Shown here: in pieces, positions 16,371-32,951 of the stretch
Position numbering within the stretch: the first letter of the stretch is position 1
Layout: every line of letters starts with the position of its first letter
DNA from: Coffea arabica
Lineage: Eukaryota; Streptophyta; Magnoliopsida; Gentianales; Rubiaceae
Assembly: GCF_036785885.1 (NCBI RefSeq)
Contig: NC_092312.1
Location: forward strand, 23,392,001-23,456,000
Direction: 5' to 3'
DNA: 64,000 bases
Made by a program: the position numbers and the translations under genes
Notes under the pieces: generated by a model
Seen by the model: only the letters and a program-made list of their open reading frames with translations
Database searches by the model: none
Told to the model about the DNA's origin: nothing

Positions 16371-16612
16371 TGTATTATACTAATTTTAAATTACTATTGT
16401 GAATTCTTTTTTTTATCTCTAAGATACATTTTTGTTTCTACATGTATTATTTTTGTTTTCTGATCATGAGATTATCTAGACAAATGCCTAGAAAAAGGTT
16501 TTACATATTGTCATCTGTATCTCTATACATCTATAGATTCTTCATGCAATTTTTGTTCCAGACCCTTTGAAAAAGCTCCTAAAATTCCCTTTTCTAAAAA
16601 ATACACAATCCA

Positions 16613-16613
16613 A

Positions 16614-16644
<31 letters not shown>

Positions 16645-16662
16645 TACATATATATACACACA
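16613..16662. repeat. TA/TATACA microsatellite
   Basis: Run of AT dinucleotides passing into ATACATAT and ACACAC units. Simple repeat. Confidence 0.9.
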
Positions 16663-17942
16663 TACTTAGAAATGGCTAATAAATTTAGTAAATGAAACAA
16701 CAACTGCACAAGTTTTTCGATTTTGCTATCCAAAGTAACAAACAGAATAAAAATATAAAAACTTAGTCAACCAATAGTCGAAATTTGGTTGCACAAGAAA
16801 TAGATGAACCTTTTATTATTTTTATATAAAAGGTTATTTGCGATAGAGAATACCAAACCAGAAAAAGGGGTTTTCACTAAAAGAAGAATGTAATTTTTAT
16901 TCTTACATCAAGTGAAATTCAAATACAAGATTATAAACAATATTTTTTCTTAAGAATTTGTCACAAAAGTGAAGTTTATACATGTAATTAGTTGTAATAA
17001 ATTTACTTTCTATACATTATAGTGTATTGATGGCATAAGGTTTTTTATGAAAATTAAATTATAAAAATACTTTTATCAATTTTTATGTACTGTGCATGCT
17101 TTTATTTTCCATTTTACTCTATATCTTCATAAAAAAATTTTACTCACCTCTATTCACTAATGTTCTACTACTTAAGTTGTATATAGTTTAAGCATTAGAT
17201 TCTTAATTTACAAAATATGAGGCCATATTGAAAATTGTAAATTCATGTAGTACTTAATATTTTTGGGCCAAATAAACAAACAGAGATTTTGAAATTTAAA
17301 ATTAAAATCATATAAAATAAAGCCTTCATAATTATATTTTAAGGCCACCTAACACAATGACTAAAAAGCATGACATTTTTAAATGATAGACACAAACAAA
17401 AGAATTTATAAAATATTTTTTTAATTTGTGTCTGTCGTTTAAGTTGTATGTCACCTTGAATATAATTATTCTTATTTTTTTTATTCATCTTGAAAGCATT
17501 CGATACTGTATGGATTTTATGCCAAATGTAATGGACATGATGATTAAGAAATAAATTAACATTTTGACAAATACTTTTTGAATTTTTTATATGATGGTTG
17601 CGAAATAAATTGGCATTTAGCAAATATAATTTGGTTTTAGATCTATTACAATTTAATATGACATGTTTTATGTGTTATGCCATTAAATTTTTTTTTTTTT
17701 TGTAATGCATGTTTTTACTAGGTAGACGGTAGCTAAAAATTATATATGTTTTTTAATTTGTAGCAAAGAAATGGTGGGATTTATGGAGCACGAAGATGGT
17801 AGGTGTAGCTAAAAATTGTTTGATATTTTATAGGTTAAGCTATTATTTATTAAATTTCTATGTGTTATGTATTCCTATAACTATTTAATTTTTTTTTTGT
17901 AACATTCTTTATCACCGTGCGTAGCACGGATTTTTAGACTAG

Positions 17943-19150
17943 TTATATAAAAATAAGACCACTCAAACTTTTTTCTACCAAAAAGAAAAATGTACTATAT
18001 ATAAGGAGGAGAAAAATATGCGTACGATAAATGAAAGGTCTATGCACAAAAAGAGTTAATAAAACATTACACAGCTGTGATAAAGCCTCTTAAAATCTAG
18101 TTCCAGCATCGACATGTCTACATTCAATTCATGACATCTATTTTACCACGTTATGTCAAGCATCACTGCAGCATTTCACACACGTACCATGTCTCCTATG
18201 TCAAACGATATGCCTTTGGAAGTTAAAGAGATCCACAAACAAGATTTCCCACGATAAGAAGCCTAATCCATTTCCCTAATTCTAAGAAGCCATCATTCTT
18301 GTGACCAAATAATTACGATCAATTTTTAGAAATTTCGGAAGCTTCTTCGATCGTGACAGTTGCGTGTTTTCACTTGTTTTCGTCGAATATCAATCAACTG
18401 CTATTATGGGCACAACAGTCTGGACAGGCCAATTTCCTAATCTTTCCATAATTAAACTAACTTCAAACAAACATGCACTTATCAACCAAATGATGCAAGA
18501 CAAGAGATCGATTTGGCAGGCCACCAGTGAGGTAGTGACTACCAATTTCCAGCATGGTGTCGGAGGATTAACAATTGGGTTGAAAACGAGAGAGCATCTA
18601 AGTAGTTGGCTGTGAGCCTATCCCTTTGTACAATCATGAATCTCGAGGAATCACAGCCTAAGAGTTGATGTCACACAAGATTGGGCGGCGCTTTTTTTTT
18701 TTTTTTTTTTTTTTTTTCAATTCCTCAATTCCTCTCCTTTTGTTTAAGGGGATCGTCTTTGTTTGGCACCAAGATGTATTATTTGGAAGAAAGGAGGACT
18801 AGCATTTTCTTGCTCCAATCAGAAATAATTCTTCATTTGTAGTTTTCTCCGGCAGTTAATTAATAATTTTGGGATTGCTTTCAGGCTGCAACCTTTTCTT
18901 TTCCAATTTTTTTATGTGGATAAAAGTTTGGATAGATTCAGTTTCGGTCAACAACACCATTTATCAGGGCATGTCCCAAAAATTATAACGCTTACGGTGG
19001 CTCTCAAAAAGCATCAATAAAAAATAAAATCATTTCTTAGGCATCAACTTTAGCACCACTACAGCAGTATATTGTCTGTTAGATGAGTATCAGTTAACTT
19101 GGCAATCTTCTTTTATTTGCTGAAGTTCCTCTTATTTATTCAATAGTACA
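17943..19150. other. Spacer upstream of the hAT relic
   Basis: AT-rich with a run of about 25 T at 18693-18717. An 83-codon open frame at 18364-18615 matches no family I know and does not continue the hAT protein. No repeat ends recognised. Confidence 0.4.
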
Positions 19151-19152
19151 GA

Positions 19153-20327
19153 TTTTCAGGGCATGTTGTTTTTTGTCCACTGGATCATCCCAGGCTCCAA
19201 ATTGGGATTAATAAAGTCGACTATCAATTTGCAAAGTGTATTGTTCAAGTTTCTTTGCCATGCAATAAGAGGGTGCATCAAGATGTCCCAACCAGATGGA
19301 ACTCTACATTTGTGATGCTGGATAGTGCACTTGAATACAAGCTTGCCTTTCATCAGTTGCACGTGGTTGATCGCAGCTTCAGTAGATTTTACCCAACTGA
19401 AGAAGAATGGCTTAGGGTGCAGAAATTTACAACACTGCTGAGGCCTTGTTACGACCTGACCACCCTTTTTTCAGGGACTAACTATCCAACTGCAAATTTG
19501 TATTTTCATGGTGTCTGGAAAATTCAAAAAGTTATCACGGAAGAGATCAATAATTTAGACATTGAAGTGAGTGAAATGGCCAAGCAAATGAAACTGAAAT
19601 TTGAGAAGTACTGGGAATGTTATAGCTTGGTTTTGAGTTTTGCTATCATTTTGGATCCGCGCTTCAAAATGGATTATGTGGTGTATGCTTTTAAGAAGCT
19701 GTATCCTTTTGATTATGAAGAACGTGCTAAGGAAGTTCGGGATAAATTTTATTTACTATTTGAGGAGTATGAGAATACTTTTGATGGTGATTTGCTAGAT
19801 GGATCAATAGCAGGCTGCTCTGGTGGTGATTTGGGCCATGACAATGATGATTTTGTTGAATTTGAGAGTCGACAACATGCAAACAAGAGGAATAAGTCAC
19901 AAGTAGACTCTTATTTGGATGATACTCGACTCCTTTTAACTGAAGAATTGGATGTTCTCAATTTTTGGAAGGAAGACAAAAATCGGTACCCTATTCTTTC
20001 TTTGATGGCACGGGATATTTTAAGTATTCCTATCACTACAATGGCCTCGGAATCAACTTTCAGTATTGGTGGTAGAATTGTGGGTAAATTTCGTACTTCA
20101 CTCCTACCAGAAAATATGGAGGTCTTGTTATGTACTAGGGACTGGTTATATGGAGTAACAGGTATGTTATACTTAACCTTTTTGTGCACATGATCTTGTA
20201 TTTTACTTTTTTAGTCACTTATTGAACTTTACTTTTGATTTCAGCTTCTGAAGATGAAGAAGATAGAGAAAGACTGAGTATTGACTTTGCACCTTTAGTT
20301 GCTAAACTTACTAACCTTCATGTTTAG
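19153..20327 (+). pseudogene. hAT transposase, RICESLEEPER/DAYSLEEPER type, C-terminal half
   Basis: hAT transposases cut and paste DNA with an RNase H-like core interrupted by an alpha-helical domain; plant RICESLEEPER/DAYSLEEPER proteins are domesticated relatives. An uninterrupted frame contains the DVPTRWNST block, LRPCYDLTTLFSG, a LDPRFKMDYV block and the C-terminal dimerisation domain (LDVLNFWKEDKNRYPILS, SIPITTMASESTFSIGGR). A donor at 20162 and acceptor at 20244 add a final exon ending LVAKLTNLHV and a stop at 20325-20327. Upstream of about 19220 the similarity stops: the BED zinc finger and the first catalytic region, roughly half of a 650-700-residue protein, are missing, and I saw no start in a sensible place. 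No terminal inverted repeats were recognised. It is either a 5'-truncated copy or a gene whose 5' exons diverged; the clean frame is notable. Confidence 0.85.
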
Positions 20328-22328
20328 GTAAGCTGTATTCTTATGATCATCACAACAAGAAGCTCCAGAAATTTTTTGTTGGAAAGTCACCTTCTGAGCC
20401 ATTGAATTATTTTGGTTATCCTTAAAGCATATTCTAGAGGAAAATGTCACACCATTGAATTAATATTTTGTACCGCATGGGAGTGAAAGAACAATCTGTG
20501 TGAGCTTAGGGTACCATTTCATGCTTGTATTGTATCATTTGGTAGTAAGTTAGGCAGGAAGGCTAGGAGCATTTATCTTTTGTTTAAGCTTTTAATTATT
20601 GCGTTGGAATTGATGATTTAGAATGAAAAGGATTTTCTGATGTTTGTTTGTAAGGTCTGTTTAGCTTCACAAGGAAATATGCTAGTAGATTAAAGTTGAC
20701 TTTTGCAGTATCATCCCTTCCCTGTCCGTTCACACTTCACAATTCTGAGCCTGACTGCAAATTTTTGTTTTGTTGACTGTCTTGATATATGGAGATTGTT
20801 AGAAATGTGGTGAAAAGAATTTTATGTTTCTGTCTAGATGAAATTTAAGTAGCAAAAAACAGAACTTTGAATTTGGTTCTGGTTGCCAGGAATCTTCTCT
20901 ATTTTGTGTTGAGCCAACAGCAAACTTGTTGGCGGAATCCAGCAGTGAGCTAGAGGAGTTTTATGCTATGCAGTTGTACGAAGCTTGAGAAGCTGAGTGC
21001 TTGTTAAGTATTTTGATAGAGTTGGCTTCACCTGGATTTTGAAAACTGAGAAGAGGATTTTTTGTTGCAAATTTGAAGTACTATCATTTCCATTTACTTA
21101 TTCTGCTTCTGCTACCAGTTTTTTTGTTACAATCCTTGGTAGGAGTATTAACTTGTAAAATTTTCATGGATTGTAAGTGTATTTATTTCGTTTACCAATT
21201 TGTGGGAATTCAAGTAGCTATTGTTTATTCTGGTATTGGCAAGTTTTGGCCATGTAACCTTTCACTGTTCTATCAGTTATTCCAATTTGTTGAAAATTTA
21301 TCTTTGTCTGTATGCTAAATGAAGTGATCGCTAATCCTCATCAGGATTTTTAACTATTTTTTATGTTAACTATTTTTGTTTTATTTATTATATTTATTTG
21401 TTGGTTTTGTCTTATCGCTTTATTTCCTCGTAATTTATTAATTTGATCATTTTTTAGCATTACTAATTTATGACAAATTTTAGCCTCCTTTCTTACCTTT
21501 TTAAAATGAAATTTTAAATTTATACATGAAAAAATACTAGGGGTTCAAAGTTTTGAATTAAATTTTTATGTTAACTTTCATATTATTTAGTCCAAATTTT
21601 TAGATTCTCATTGTTCAATTATTAAATAATATGTAATTTTACAACATAGCATGCGGATGGAAAAAAATTGATAATTAGACTTATTTGGCATAATAAGTAA
21701 ATATTTAAAATTAATGATGGGTGTAAAATGGTATAAATTGATAATTTAGTTTACAAAATGAATTTATATGAGTTTGTAAAAAATTAGAATAAATGGGTTA
21801 TGAATGGATAATTCAATTACCCAACTCATTTTTTGACTTACCCATTTATATCTATCTAATTAAATGGATATAAATGGATTGACTCATTTATACCCATTAC
21901 TCATTTTATCTAACCCAAACCCGCCCAAATCACCCATTTTGCCACCTCTAATGTTGAACCCCCTTATACACCCATGTTAGACTGCACTACCTTATGCCGG
22001 ATGTTCGAAAAGGGATCAAAATTGTTCAGGAATCATGTTATATTCCCTTAGCCACGTCATTTGCAGATGGCCATCACTTTGATTAATCCATCCACTAACA
22101 TGCCATTGTTTCCACACAAGAATCACATTATTAAACCCCATTCATCTACTAGGCAAGTTCATAAACCAAGATAGAAAAAGATTGAATTAATTTAAACATA
22201 GCCAAATTCAAGTCAAGTCTCTATTGAGGGGAAAAGAGTCTCAAGTCTATTAGTTTTATTTGTCGTTCACCTTAGTTGAGGATAACAATAATGTCTATAT
22301 GGACCAATGCGTATAAGCAACGGGCCAA

Positions 22329-22500
22329 ATTGGATTGAGATGATTTTAAATAAAATAATTTGTTTTACAAATTCTAATTACCATTTTATTTTTTTAATTA
22401 TCTTTTTATCTCACATACGTCACATCATAAAAAGTATTACAGTAATTATCTCAAATAAATCATCCAAATAAACTCCTATCCAAACAAACCACATGGTTTG
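22329..22500. repeat. MITE-like repeat, TGTTTGGATTG family, diverged copy
   Basis: Opens CAAATTGGATTGAGATG and ends CTATCCAAACAAACC. It shares TTATCTCACATACGTCACATC and AAGTATTACAGTAATT with 5927-6085 in the same orientation. Confidence 0.5.
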
Positions 22501-23672
22501 CATTCCATGATTGAATTTTTACATTAATATCATTGTTTATAAACAAAAGAAAGGAAAGAAATTGTGTGAGGGTTTGTGTTTACATGTTGAAGTGAGAGTA
22601 CAAATTGGAAGCCTCGTAATCAAGTTCTTTTGGTTACTCTTTTCTTTTTTGTGGTTTTTTTGTGGGGGGGGGGGGGGATGTATATACAGGAGGAGATGCC
22701 AGCTCCAATTTTATTAATTATCTCAAAATATAAATAAAAAATGTTCATTTAGCTACTTGACAACAAGTTAAAGTAATTCGATTATATGTTTTTGTTGCTT
22801 AAACTTCAATATCCAAATCAAAATGAATATTCGTATTTCTTAATTATTACAATATTACTTTCTCCTTAATCTATTGTTATTCAAACAATGTTTGGTTGTT
22901 GATTAGGCATTTTGATTTAACACTATACGATAACCACACATTCTAAACTTTTATCTTTCATTCCAAATATTAATTTCTACTATATTTAAAACACAATTTG
23001 TCTTTAAGATGAAGAATAAGGACCATAAGGGTTAAAAAAAATGTTGGATAAATGGGAAAAAATAGAAATATAAACAGAGGGTACAAATTTGAACTTCACC
23101 AAATAAAAAAATTGCTTATAAAAAGAAATGAGGAGTATTTTGAAAAAAAAAAACACCAGAATTGCGAGAAACAGAAGCATATTTGTATTTTACCCCCTAA
23201 ATTTACTTAATCTTACATTGCCCCTATGACGCTTGAACACTTGAATATAGACATGATGGTTTGCCTAAAATATCTCACTATTTTGTACTATTTCCACGTA
23301 TTGCAAAGATAATAATGATTCTCATTGAGGGCTTTAATACCCATAGAAGTGGTTGGTTGGATGGTACGAGGAAAAGAGTGTAAATCAAAGATGTCAGAGT
23401 TAAAATTTTTCATTTATAATAAAGAAAAAAATAAAAATTTTCATATCTAATCTTTCACGGCAATCAAGTCTACCAATTGAGAAAGTAAATACAAAACTAT
23501 TTTCATTTATCTCTTCACAATTGTGTCTTATAATCTTTATAACTCCACAATCTATATGGACTCCTTAGAGGGAAATAAGGGCAAAAACTGAAGGTAATTA
23601 AACTAGTAGTATTGATATTTAAATTTTAATTAATAAAATAATAAAAATTTTGTGATTCAAACAACCTATAAA

Positions 23673-23770
23673 AAACATAGAAGTGATATAAAGATAAAAA
23701 AAAAATAGAATTCATCCATCACAAACATAGAAGCGATATAAAGATTAAAAAACTAGAATTCATCCATCAC
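23673..23770. repeat. Two-copy tandem repeat of about 49 bases
   Basis: AAACATAGAAGTGATATAAA...TTCATCCATCAC at 23673-23722 is followed at once by a near-identical copy at 23723-23770 (GTGATA to GCGATA plus a shorter A run). A simple local duplication. Confidence 0.85.
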
Positions 23771-24479
23771 AACATCTGTTATTATCTTTATTTTCATAGT
23801 TTTATCACTTCTAGATTTCTTATACGCTATTATTTTTTCTTGAATAATGAGTTAACAAATCCATCGAACACCTAAAAAAGGAAAATGCTAAATCAACACT
23901 CTTTCTTCTTAGGTCTACATTTCATACAACTTTTAATATCAAAAGTACAAATTTAGATTTGAGGATTGTGGATTTGGCCCCTCTGTATTTAAAAAATAAT
24001 AATTTTTCCTTAACTGTCACCCTTACATCTTTTTTATCACCTTATGTTGAAAACTTTTCCAAAGATGCTAACCACAATGGGAGTGTATATCATCACTAAA
24101 ATATTCAACAAAAAGTAATTTTAAAATTATCTTTCTTAAGAATTATTACGATGATATAGTCTGAAATATCTTATCATATTCTTCTTTTTTTTTCTTTCTT
24201 TCGAAACGATAAGAAATATCTTATCATATTCAAAGTTTCAAACCAACCAAATGTAGGCAAATGTGTCCAAAACTTTTAACTATGAGGGAGCAAATCGAGA
24301 TTAAGCGAAACCTAAGGATGCAAAGTGAAATTTACCCAAAATTCAAAAGATCTAAAAGAGTAAAACTGAGAGGAGAGAGAAACCACAGGTCCTCCAGTTC
24401 TCTGTCCCGTCCACCCGTATCCATGCCCAACCCACCCCAACCCCACAGCGCGGGTCCTCTCTCTCGATGTAGATAGACG

Positions 24480-24488
24480 AAACCCTAA
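24480..24488 (+). promoter_or_regulatory. Telo-box (AAACCCTAA) of the CK2 beta gene
   Basis: AAACCCTAA lies 212 bases upstream of the CK2 beta ATG. Telo-boxes are frequent in promoters and 5' regions of plant growth and translation genes. The role here is inferred from motif and position. Confidence 0.5.
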
Positions 24489-24699
24489 CTATTTCCGTCT
24501 TTTTCCAGATATTTCTCAAATTTCTTCTCAATCTAGGGTTCATTTTCTGGGATTTCTACCACTTTATTTCTCTTTCCCAGTTTTCCTCCCCAATTTCCTG
24601 AATTTACCAATACAAAGATTGGTACACAGACATATACGAAAAGACTTGTTTGTATATATTGAAATCGATATTTGGAGCGTGAAAATTGATAATTAAGTT

Positions 24700-28111
<3,412 letters not shown>

Positions 28112-29204
28112 TGCAGAAGTTACATGTTTTATTTCTTTCAGATCTCAGACTCTGGCAGCAGTGGTTATCAACTGGCTGCTTCCGCAACGTTGCTGTGGGG
28201 TAATGAGTCGGGTCAAGGGCAACAGGCTCGATATGTGCAAATTGAGTTATTGATGTAATGCATTTACTACCTTTCTGGCAAGCAAATTTGTCCCGTAAAT
28301 TTTATCATTATATTTAACAGAGCATTTGTGATCTTATTGCTTTCTTGGGTGAGAATGATGGAGATGCTTTTCATTGCAGCGTCTTTGTTTGTCTCCGTTC
28401 TTTCTTAATGTGCATTAAGCATCTTAATTTCTCAATGGAGGCATCTACCAGTTAATGCTGATATCTAGGGTCCTGACAACAACAAATATGAGCCTCCTTA
28501 TTGTTTCTTTGAAGCTTTACGTTATGTAATTTCATTTGATGTATTGATGGTCTCGCACTGACTGACAACACTGTTTGCTCCCTCAAACATGTGCATGAAT
28601 ATGGAAAAGAAATAGGAATAATGGTACGATTTGAGTTTTTGTGCTTGACGATTGCCCTGTTTGATTTAGATCACATTGGAACTGCTACAATTTGGAAATG
28701 TGGAATCATGTTATGGTGACTGGCCCCACGCCCTCAGCTCCCCAAACCCTTTAGTTGATCGGTGATGCGTAACTGTTGGGGATCAGGAACCGCCTGCCGT
28801 CGCCACAGGATACTGTCTAGACGCTACAAAAATAAATATAGGCGCTAAAACTATAGATGTAGATATTAACACAAAAACAAATAAAAGCACAGTAAATATT
28901 CTCTCTTGTTAGGGCACCATGTGGGGTTTCTATTCCACATCAGTATTGGAGGGGAAAGGGTTTGGGTAGATAAGTCCCTCACAGGACTTTAAAAGTTGCC
29001 GACTTTTGAAGTTACTGTGGGAATTAGGTTTATTTGCGTAAATTCTTACTTCTGTAAGAAAATGTCAGAAAGAAAAAAAAAATTCTCTCTTGTTGAAATT
29101 TGTGTCCAAAATTGTGTTGTGATATTTCCTTTTGTCGTATTAATTTCTGTATCAGTTATACTAGTGCCTACACTATAGAGGCCCTTGATCCAACTTTTGA
29201 TGCA
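28112..29204. other. CK2 beta 3' region and spacer
   Basis: Begins with the probable 3' UTR. The motif ATTCTCTCTTGTT occurs near 28907 and again near 29082, a small local repeat. No gene recognised. Confidence 0.4.
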
Positions 29205-29213
29205 TTGTTTGAT

Positions 29214-30913
29214 GGGAAAATTGTTTAAAATGTTTTTCACATTTCACTGAATAAATTTTTTTGGGAAAATCGTCCAAAACGTCCCTCATATTTTATAAAA
29301 TAACTTTTTTCGTCCCTCACTTTTAAAAGTGTAATTTTATGCCCTTACATATTCATATCGATCAAATTTAGTCCCTAACTAGGTTTCCGATCATTTTTTG
29401 GCCGGAATCCATCATGTGCAAGGCACGTGATCATTTTTTAAGGGTGAATTTGTCAAATTATATTTTACATAATTTGATCTATAGTCCTCCACATTTTATA
29501 AAATAAATTTTTTCGTCCCTTACATTTTATAAAATAATTTTTTTCATCCCTCACATTTCACAAAATGAATTTATCTATCCCTCACATTTCAAAAAATGAA
29601 TTTTTCATTTCTTACTAATTATGCGTGTGAATACATTTTTTTTAAACACATGTATATGTCTATTTGATTTTACTTAATAATAATAGCATAAACACATGTG
29701 TGTAATTGGGTCCAACTTGTGGGCTATCTTCTCTTTTTGTATGATTATGACTAATATTTACCAATAGAACCTTAATTTGCATATTCTTATTGTATTTTGA
29801 CCGAAAATAGCTTTATTGACCAACTTGACAATAAATGCAAGATTTTTTACTAGCTAATACCAGATAAAATCAAATGATCACGTATAATATATGGTATTCA
29901 TATTGTTAAGTGAAATTAAATAGACACATACATATATTTATGCTATTCGTATTATTAAGCAAAATCAAATAGACATATACATGTGTTTAAATAAAAATGT
30001 ATTCACACACATATATTTTTTTTTAGGGTTTCCCTTACACACATAATTAGTAAGGGATGGAAATATTCATTTTTTGAAATGTGAGGGATGGAGAAATTCA
30101 TTTTGTGTAATGTGAGGGATGAAAAAATCATTTTATGAAATGTGAGGGACGAAAAAATTTGTTTTATAAAATGTGGAGGACTATAGATTAGATTATGTAA
30201 AATATAATTTGACAAATTTACCCTTAAAAAATGATCACGTGCCTTGCACGTGATGGATTTCGGCCAAAAAATGATTGGAAACCTAGTTAGGGACTAAATT
30301 TGACCAATGTGAATATGTAAGGGACATAAAATTACACTTTTAAAAGTGAGGGACGAAAAAAGTCATTTTAGAAAATGTGAGGGACGTTTTGGACGATTTT
30401 CCCAATTTTTTTTATCTCTCACTTTTTTAAAATTGTAAGTTTACGCTCCTTACAAAATTAAATCGGCAAAATTTAGTCCTAATCTAGATTTTTAACCAAA
30501 TTTTACCTTGATATCATCATGTGACTTATACATGATTATTATTTTTAGGGGCAAAAACATTAGATCTCATTTATTGTTAAATAAATAACTCAATACATAT
30601 TTATTTTTACCCCCCACCCCCAAAAAGTAAGATCTACTGCAAAATATATTCATTTATCCCCAAAAAAAGTGAGAATTGACTCTATTCATATTCATTTTTG
30701 TCACTAAAAAGTAAAATATGACCTTTTTGTATATAAAAAAATGATTGCATGTGAATCACATAATGATTTTAGATCAAAAAGTAGTCAAAAACTCAAGTTG
30801 AGATCAAATTTTACTACCTCGAAGTTGTAAGGGACGTAGAGTTAATATTTTATAAGTAAATGACGCAAAAATTTATTTGACAAAATGTAATGAATATTTT
30901 TAACGATTTTCCC
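29214..30913. mobile_element. Older long-TIR foldback MITE (Mutator-like), split by a younger copy
   Basis: The left end GGGAAAATTGTTTAAAATG (29214 on) and the right end TTTTTAACGATTTTCCC (to 30913) are diverged inverted repeats, flanked by TTGTTTGAT (29205-29213) and GTATTTGAT (30914-30922), a degraded 9-bp duplication. The body resumes after 30412 (TTTACGCTCCTTAC, TTTAGTCCTAATCTAG) and folds back on its right half (GTTGTAAGGGACGTAG). It is interrupted by a related element at 29263-30403. Nine-base duplications with long TIRs fit Mutator-like MITEs. No transposase coding. Confidence 0.75.
29263..30403. mobile_element. Younger 1.14-kb long-TIR MITE nested in the older copy
   Basis: Starts GGGAAAATCGTCCAAAACG and ends CGTTTTGGACGATTTTCCC, with inverted arms of at least 370 bases that include the paired blocks GTGCAAGGCACGTGATC and GATCACGTGCCTTGCACG. 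Both sides carry AATTTTTTT (29254-29262, 30404-30412), a 9-bp duplication. The arms contain short repeats of the type TTTTATAAAATGTGAGGGAC. The whole copy could form a very long hairpin. The arms match each other much better than those of the host copy, so it is younger. Confidence 0.88.
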
Positions 30914-32951
30914 GTATTTGATTCTATGAATTGCTTATAAATATTCGGATTGAAACGCATGGGATGATTTAGAGCGTTGCCTGTTTTCCGAAGAGCAGTT
31001 CTACCTGTTTTTCTATTCGGATTACAACAGAAATAATGTGTAGGATACCATACATCATTCCAGGTCAGGATAGAAGCCCTTGACCATAGAGACAGTTACA
31101 GTTGTTTCATAAACATTTGACCAGCAATCCACAAATGCAATCTGACCAGCAACTCTCAGTTAAACTGTAAATCAAGGCATGTTGTGTTCAGATTCAACTA
31201 AATTCCCACTTTCAACGTAACAAAAGAACATAAAACAACACGAAAATAAAAAAAAAAAATGTTTGTGATGCTAACAACTAACAAGGAACCTGGATGCTCT
31301 TCTTGAATGTCAAAAATGCTGAGCTAAACCATCAGTTTCTACGTCAACTTTTGATCTTTGAAGAGCCTGTTTTTCATCCGGTGCACCATTTGCACCTTCC
31401 TCACAATTGCCCCTTGGCCCTCTTCCTCATGTTGTAACCAAAAGAAAGAAAGAAAAAAAAAAAAAAATCAACCATCTGGGTTCAACATTTAGCTCACGAC
31501 CATCATCAATCCCAAAGGGTTGAGTTAGACAAATATCTTGGATTGGATTGGATTAGATAATCCTCTCTACTCATCAGTTGCACCTACTATTTAATTGGCC
31601 AGCAATTATCAAAGCTTTCAAAAGTCAAAACAAAGTTCCTTCATCATCCATCCTTCTTATTTGTATGACGAGCAGCAACAGTTGTTGAAAGCAAAAGCCG
31701 ACAATGTTCATTGATTTGTTGTGGGTTTGGTACGGGCTAAAATCATCATCCCAAATCCGCAATCAGCTACTTGCATCAATCAATTTCCTCTTCCATCCAA
31801 TCAACCAACAAAGTAAATTGTCCCAAGTAACTGCAGGAGGAGGAAGGAATTTATCACAGAAGATGACACTTCGAGTCTCGATCAGACGGATCATTGGAAA
31901 GGGAAAAAACAAATGGTCCATTCAATCAGTTACTGGCCATGTGTGAATGCTGCAATTTTAACAAAATCGACAGCGCAGATATGAGTTTGAGATTATTAGA
32001 AGTCATCTGAACTGAATAGAACCGCTACAATAAAATTAAAAAATGAGATGCTCTTCACAGCAAGTGGGCTATCTCTCGACATCATCATTTTCTTGCTATC
32101 CCTTTCAGGGGTTGATCTTTTTATATTTTTATCGAGTAGCAGTACCTTACGTTACTTTCCTTTTGCCTTGTTGTACCATATTGATATCTTTCGTATTCTT
32201 CCAAAAAAAAAAATTGATTGAACTTTGACTCTCAAAGATAGATTGTTCAATTTTTTTTTTTTTGAAGGAACAGATTATTCAATTTTTGAGTTCAATAAAA
32301 GGTAGCCGCATTCACTTTCTCAAGGTTAACAATAATGAGATCGATGCACTGCGTAACCACGAACAACAAAGTTTTTTGTAAAAAAAAAATTTATTGTAAT
32401 GATTTAACGTATGTATGCAGGATAAAAAAGTGATTAAAAAATGTATTCATGAAAAATATAAAATTTTTTTATACTATAGCGATTTAAAGAGCTTTTCTTT
32501 TTTAATTTCTTGTCACCTCCATGATTGTGTAGTTTAGAATTTGTTTGGACAATCTTATCAATTATAATACGTTGAAGTCACATAATATGCACTTCTAATT
32601 ACTTCGGTCTATATTCACTACAATTGTGCTTAATATTCTCCATCAGGTTATTGCAAATTTCTCTCCGACCATTTCTTGAATCGTGCAATCTGTTGTTAGT
32701 GGCTTCAATCACTAGATTATAGCATTCAATAGCACAAATAGGGACCGGCATCGAAAAAAGGAAAAAGGAAAACTACAAAGTCTAAATTACATATATATAT
32801 TCTTAATATTTTATTATTTATTAAGTAAAAGATATTTTATTTATTTTTAATAAATAAAATAATTATTTTTTATTTTTTCGAGTTCGAGCTCGAGTTTAAA
32901 TTCGACTTTGATAAAACTAGGCCAAAACTCTGCAGTCCTACTTACAATGTT

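Larger units (their letters stand above)
14752..17942 (+). mobile_element. Non-autonomous Helitron-like element
   Basis: The left end starts TCTATATACTACGAAAG after an A (14751). The right end has the hairpin CCGTGC-GTA-GCACGG (17915-17929), then ATTTTTAGA, then CTAG (17939-17942) followed by T. 5' TC, a 3' hairpin some ten bases before CTRR and insertion between A and T are the defining Helitron features, and no target duplication is expected. No Rep-helicase coding was found, so it would be non-autonomous. It contains a Stowaway-like MITE, a Ty3-type fossil fragment and a TA microsatellite. The two ends are about 3.2 kb apart and might belong to different copies. Confidence 0.65.
20328..24479. 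other. Large spacer between the hAT relic and CK2 beta
   Basis: AT-rich, no gene seen. It contains a repeat around 21640-21960 ending CACCCATTTTGCCACCTCTA (a widespread plant repeat motif), a GTTTGGAT-family copy at 22329-22500, a run of 14 G at 22664-22677 and a tandem duplication at 23673-23770. The ORF at 21073-21318 has no recognisable product. Confidence 0.5.

Noticed and set aside
18364-18615. 83-codon ORF as a possible 5' part of the hAT gene
   Set aside because: No similarity to BED finger or hAT N-terminal blocks; frame and distance do not fit.
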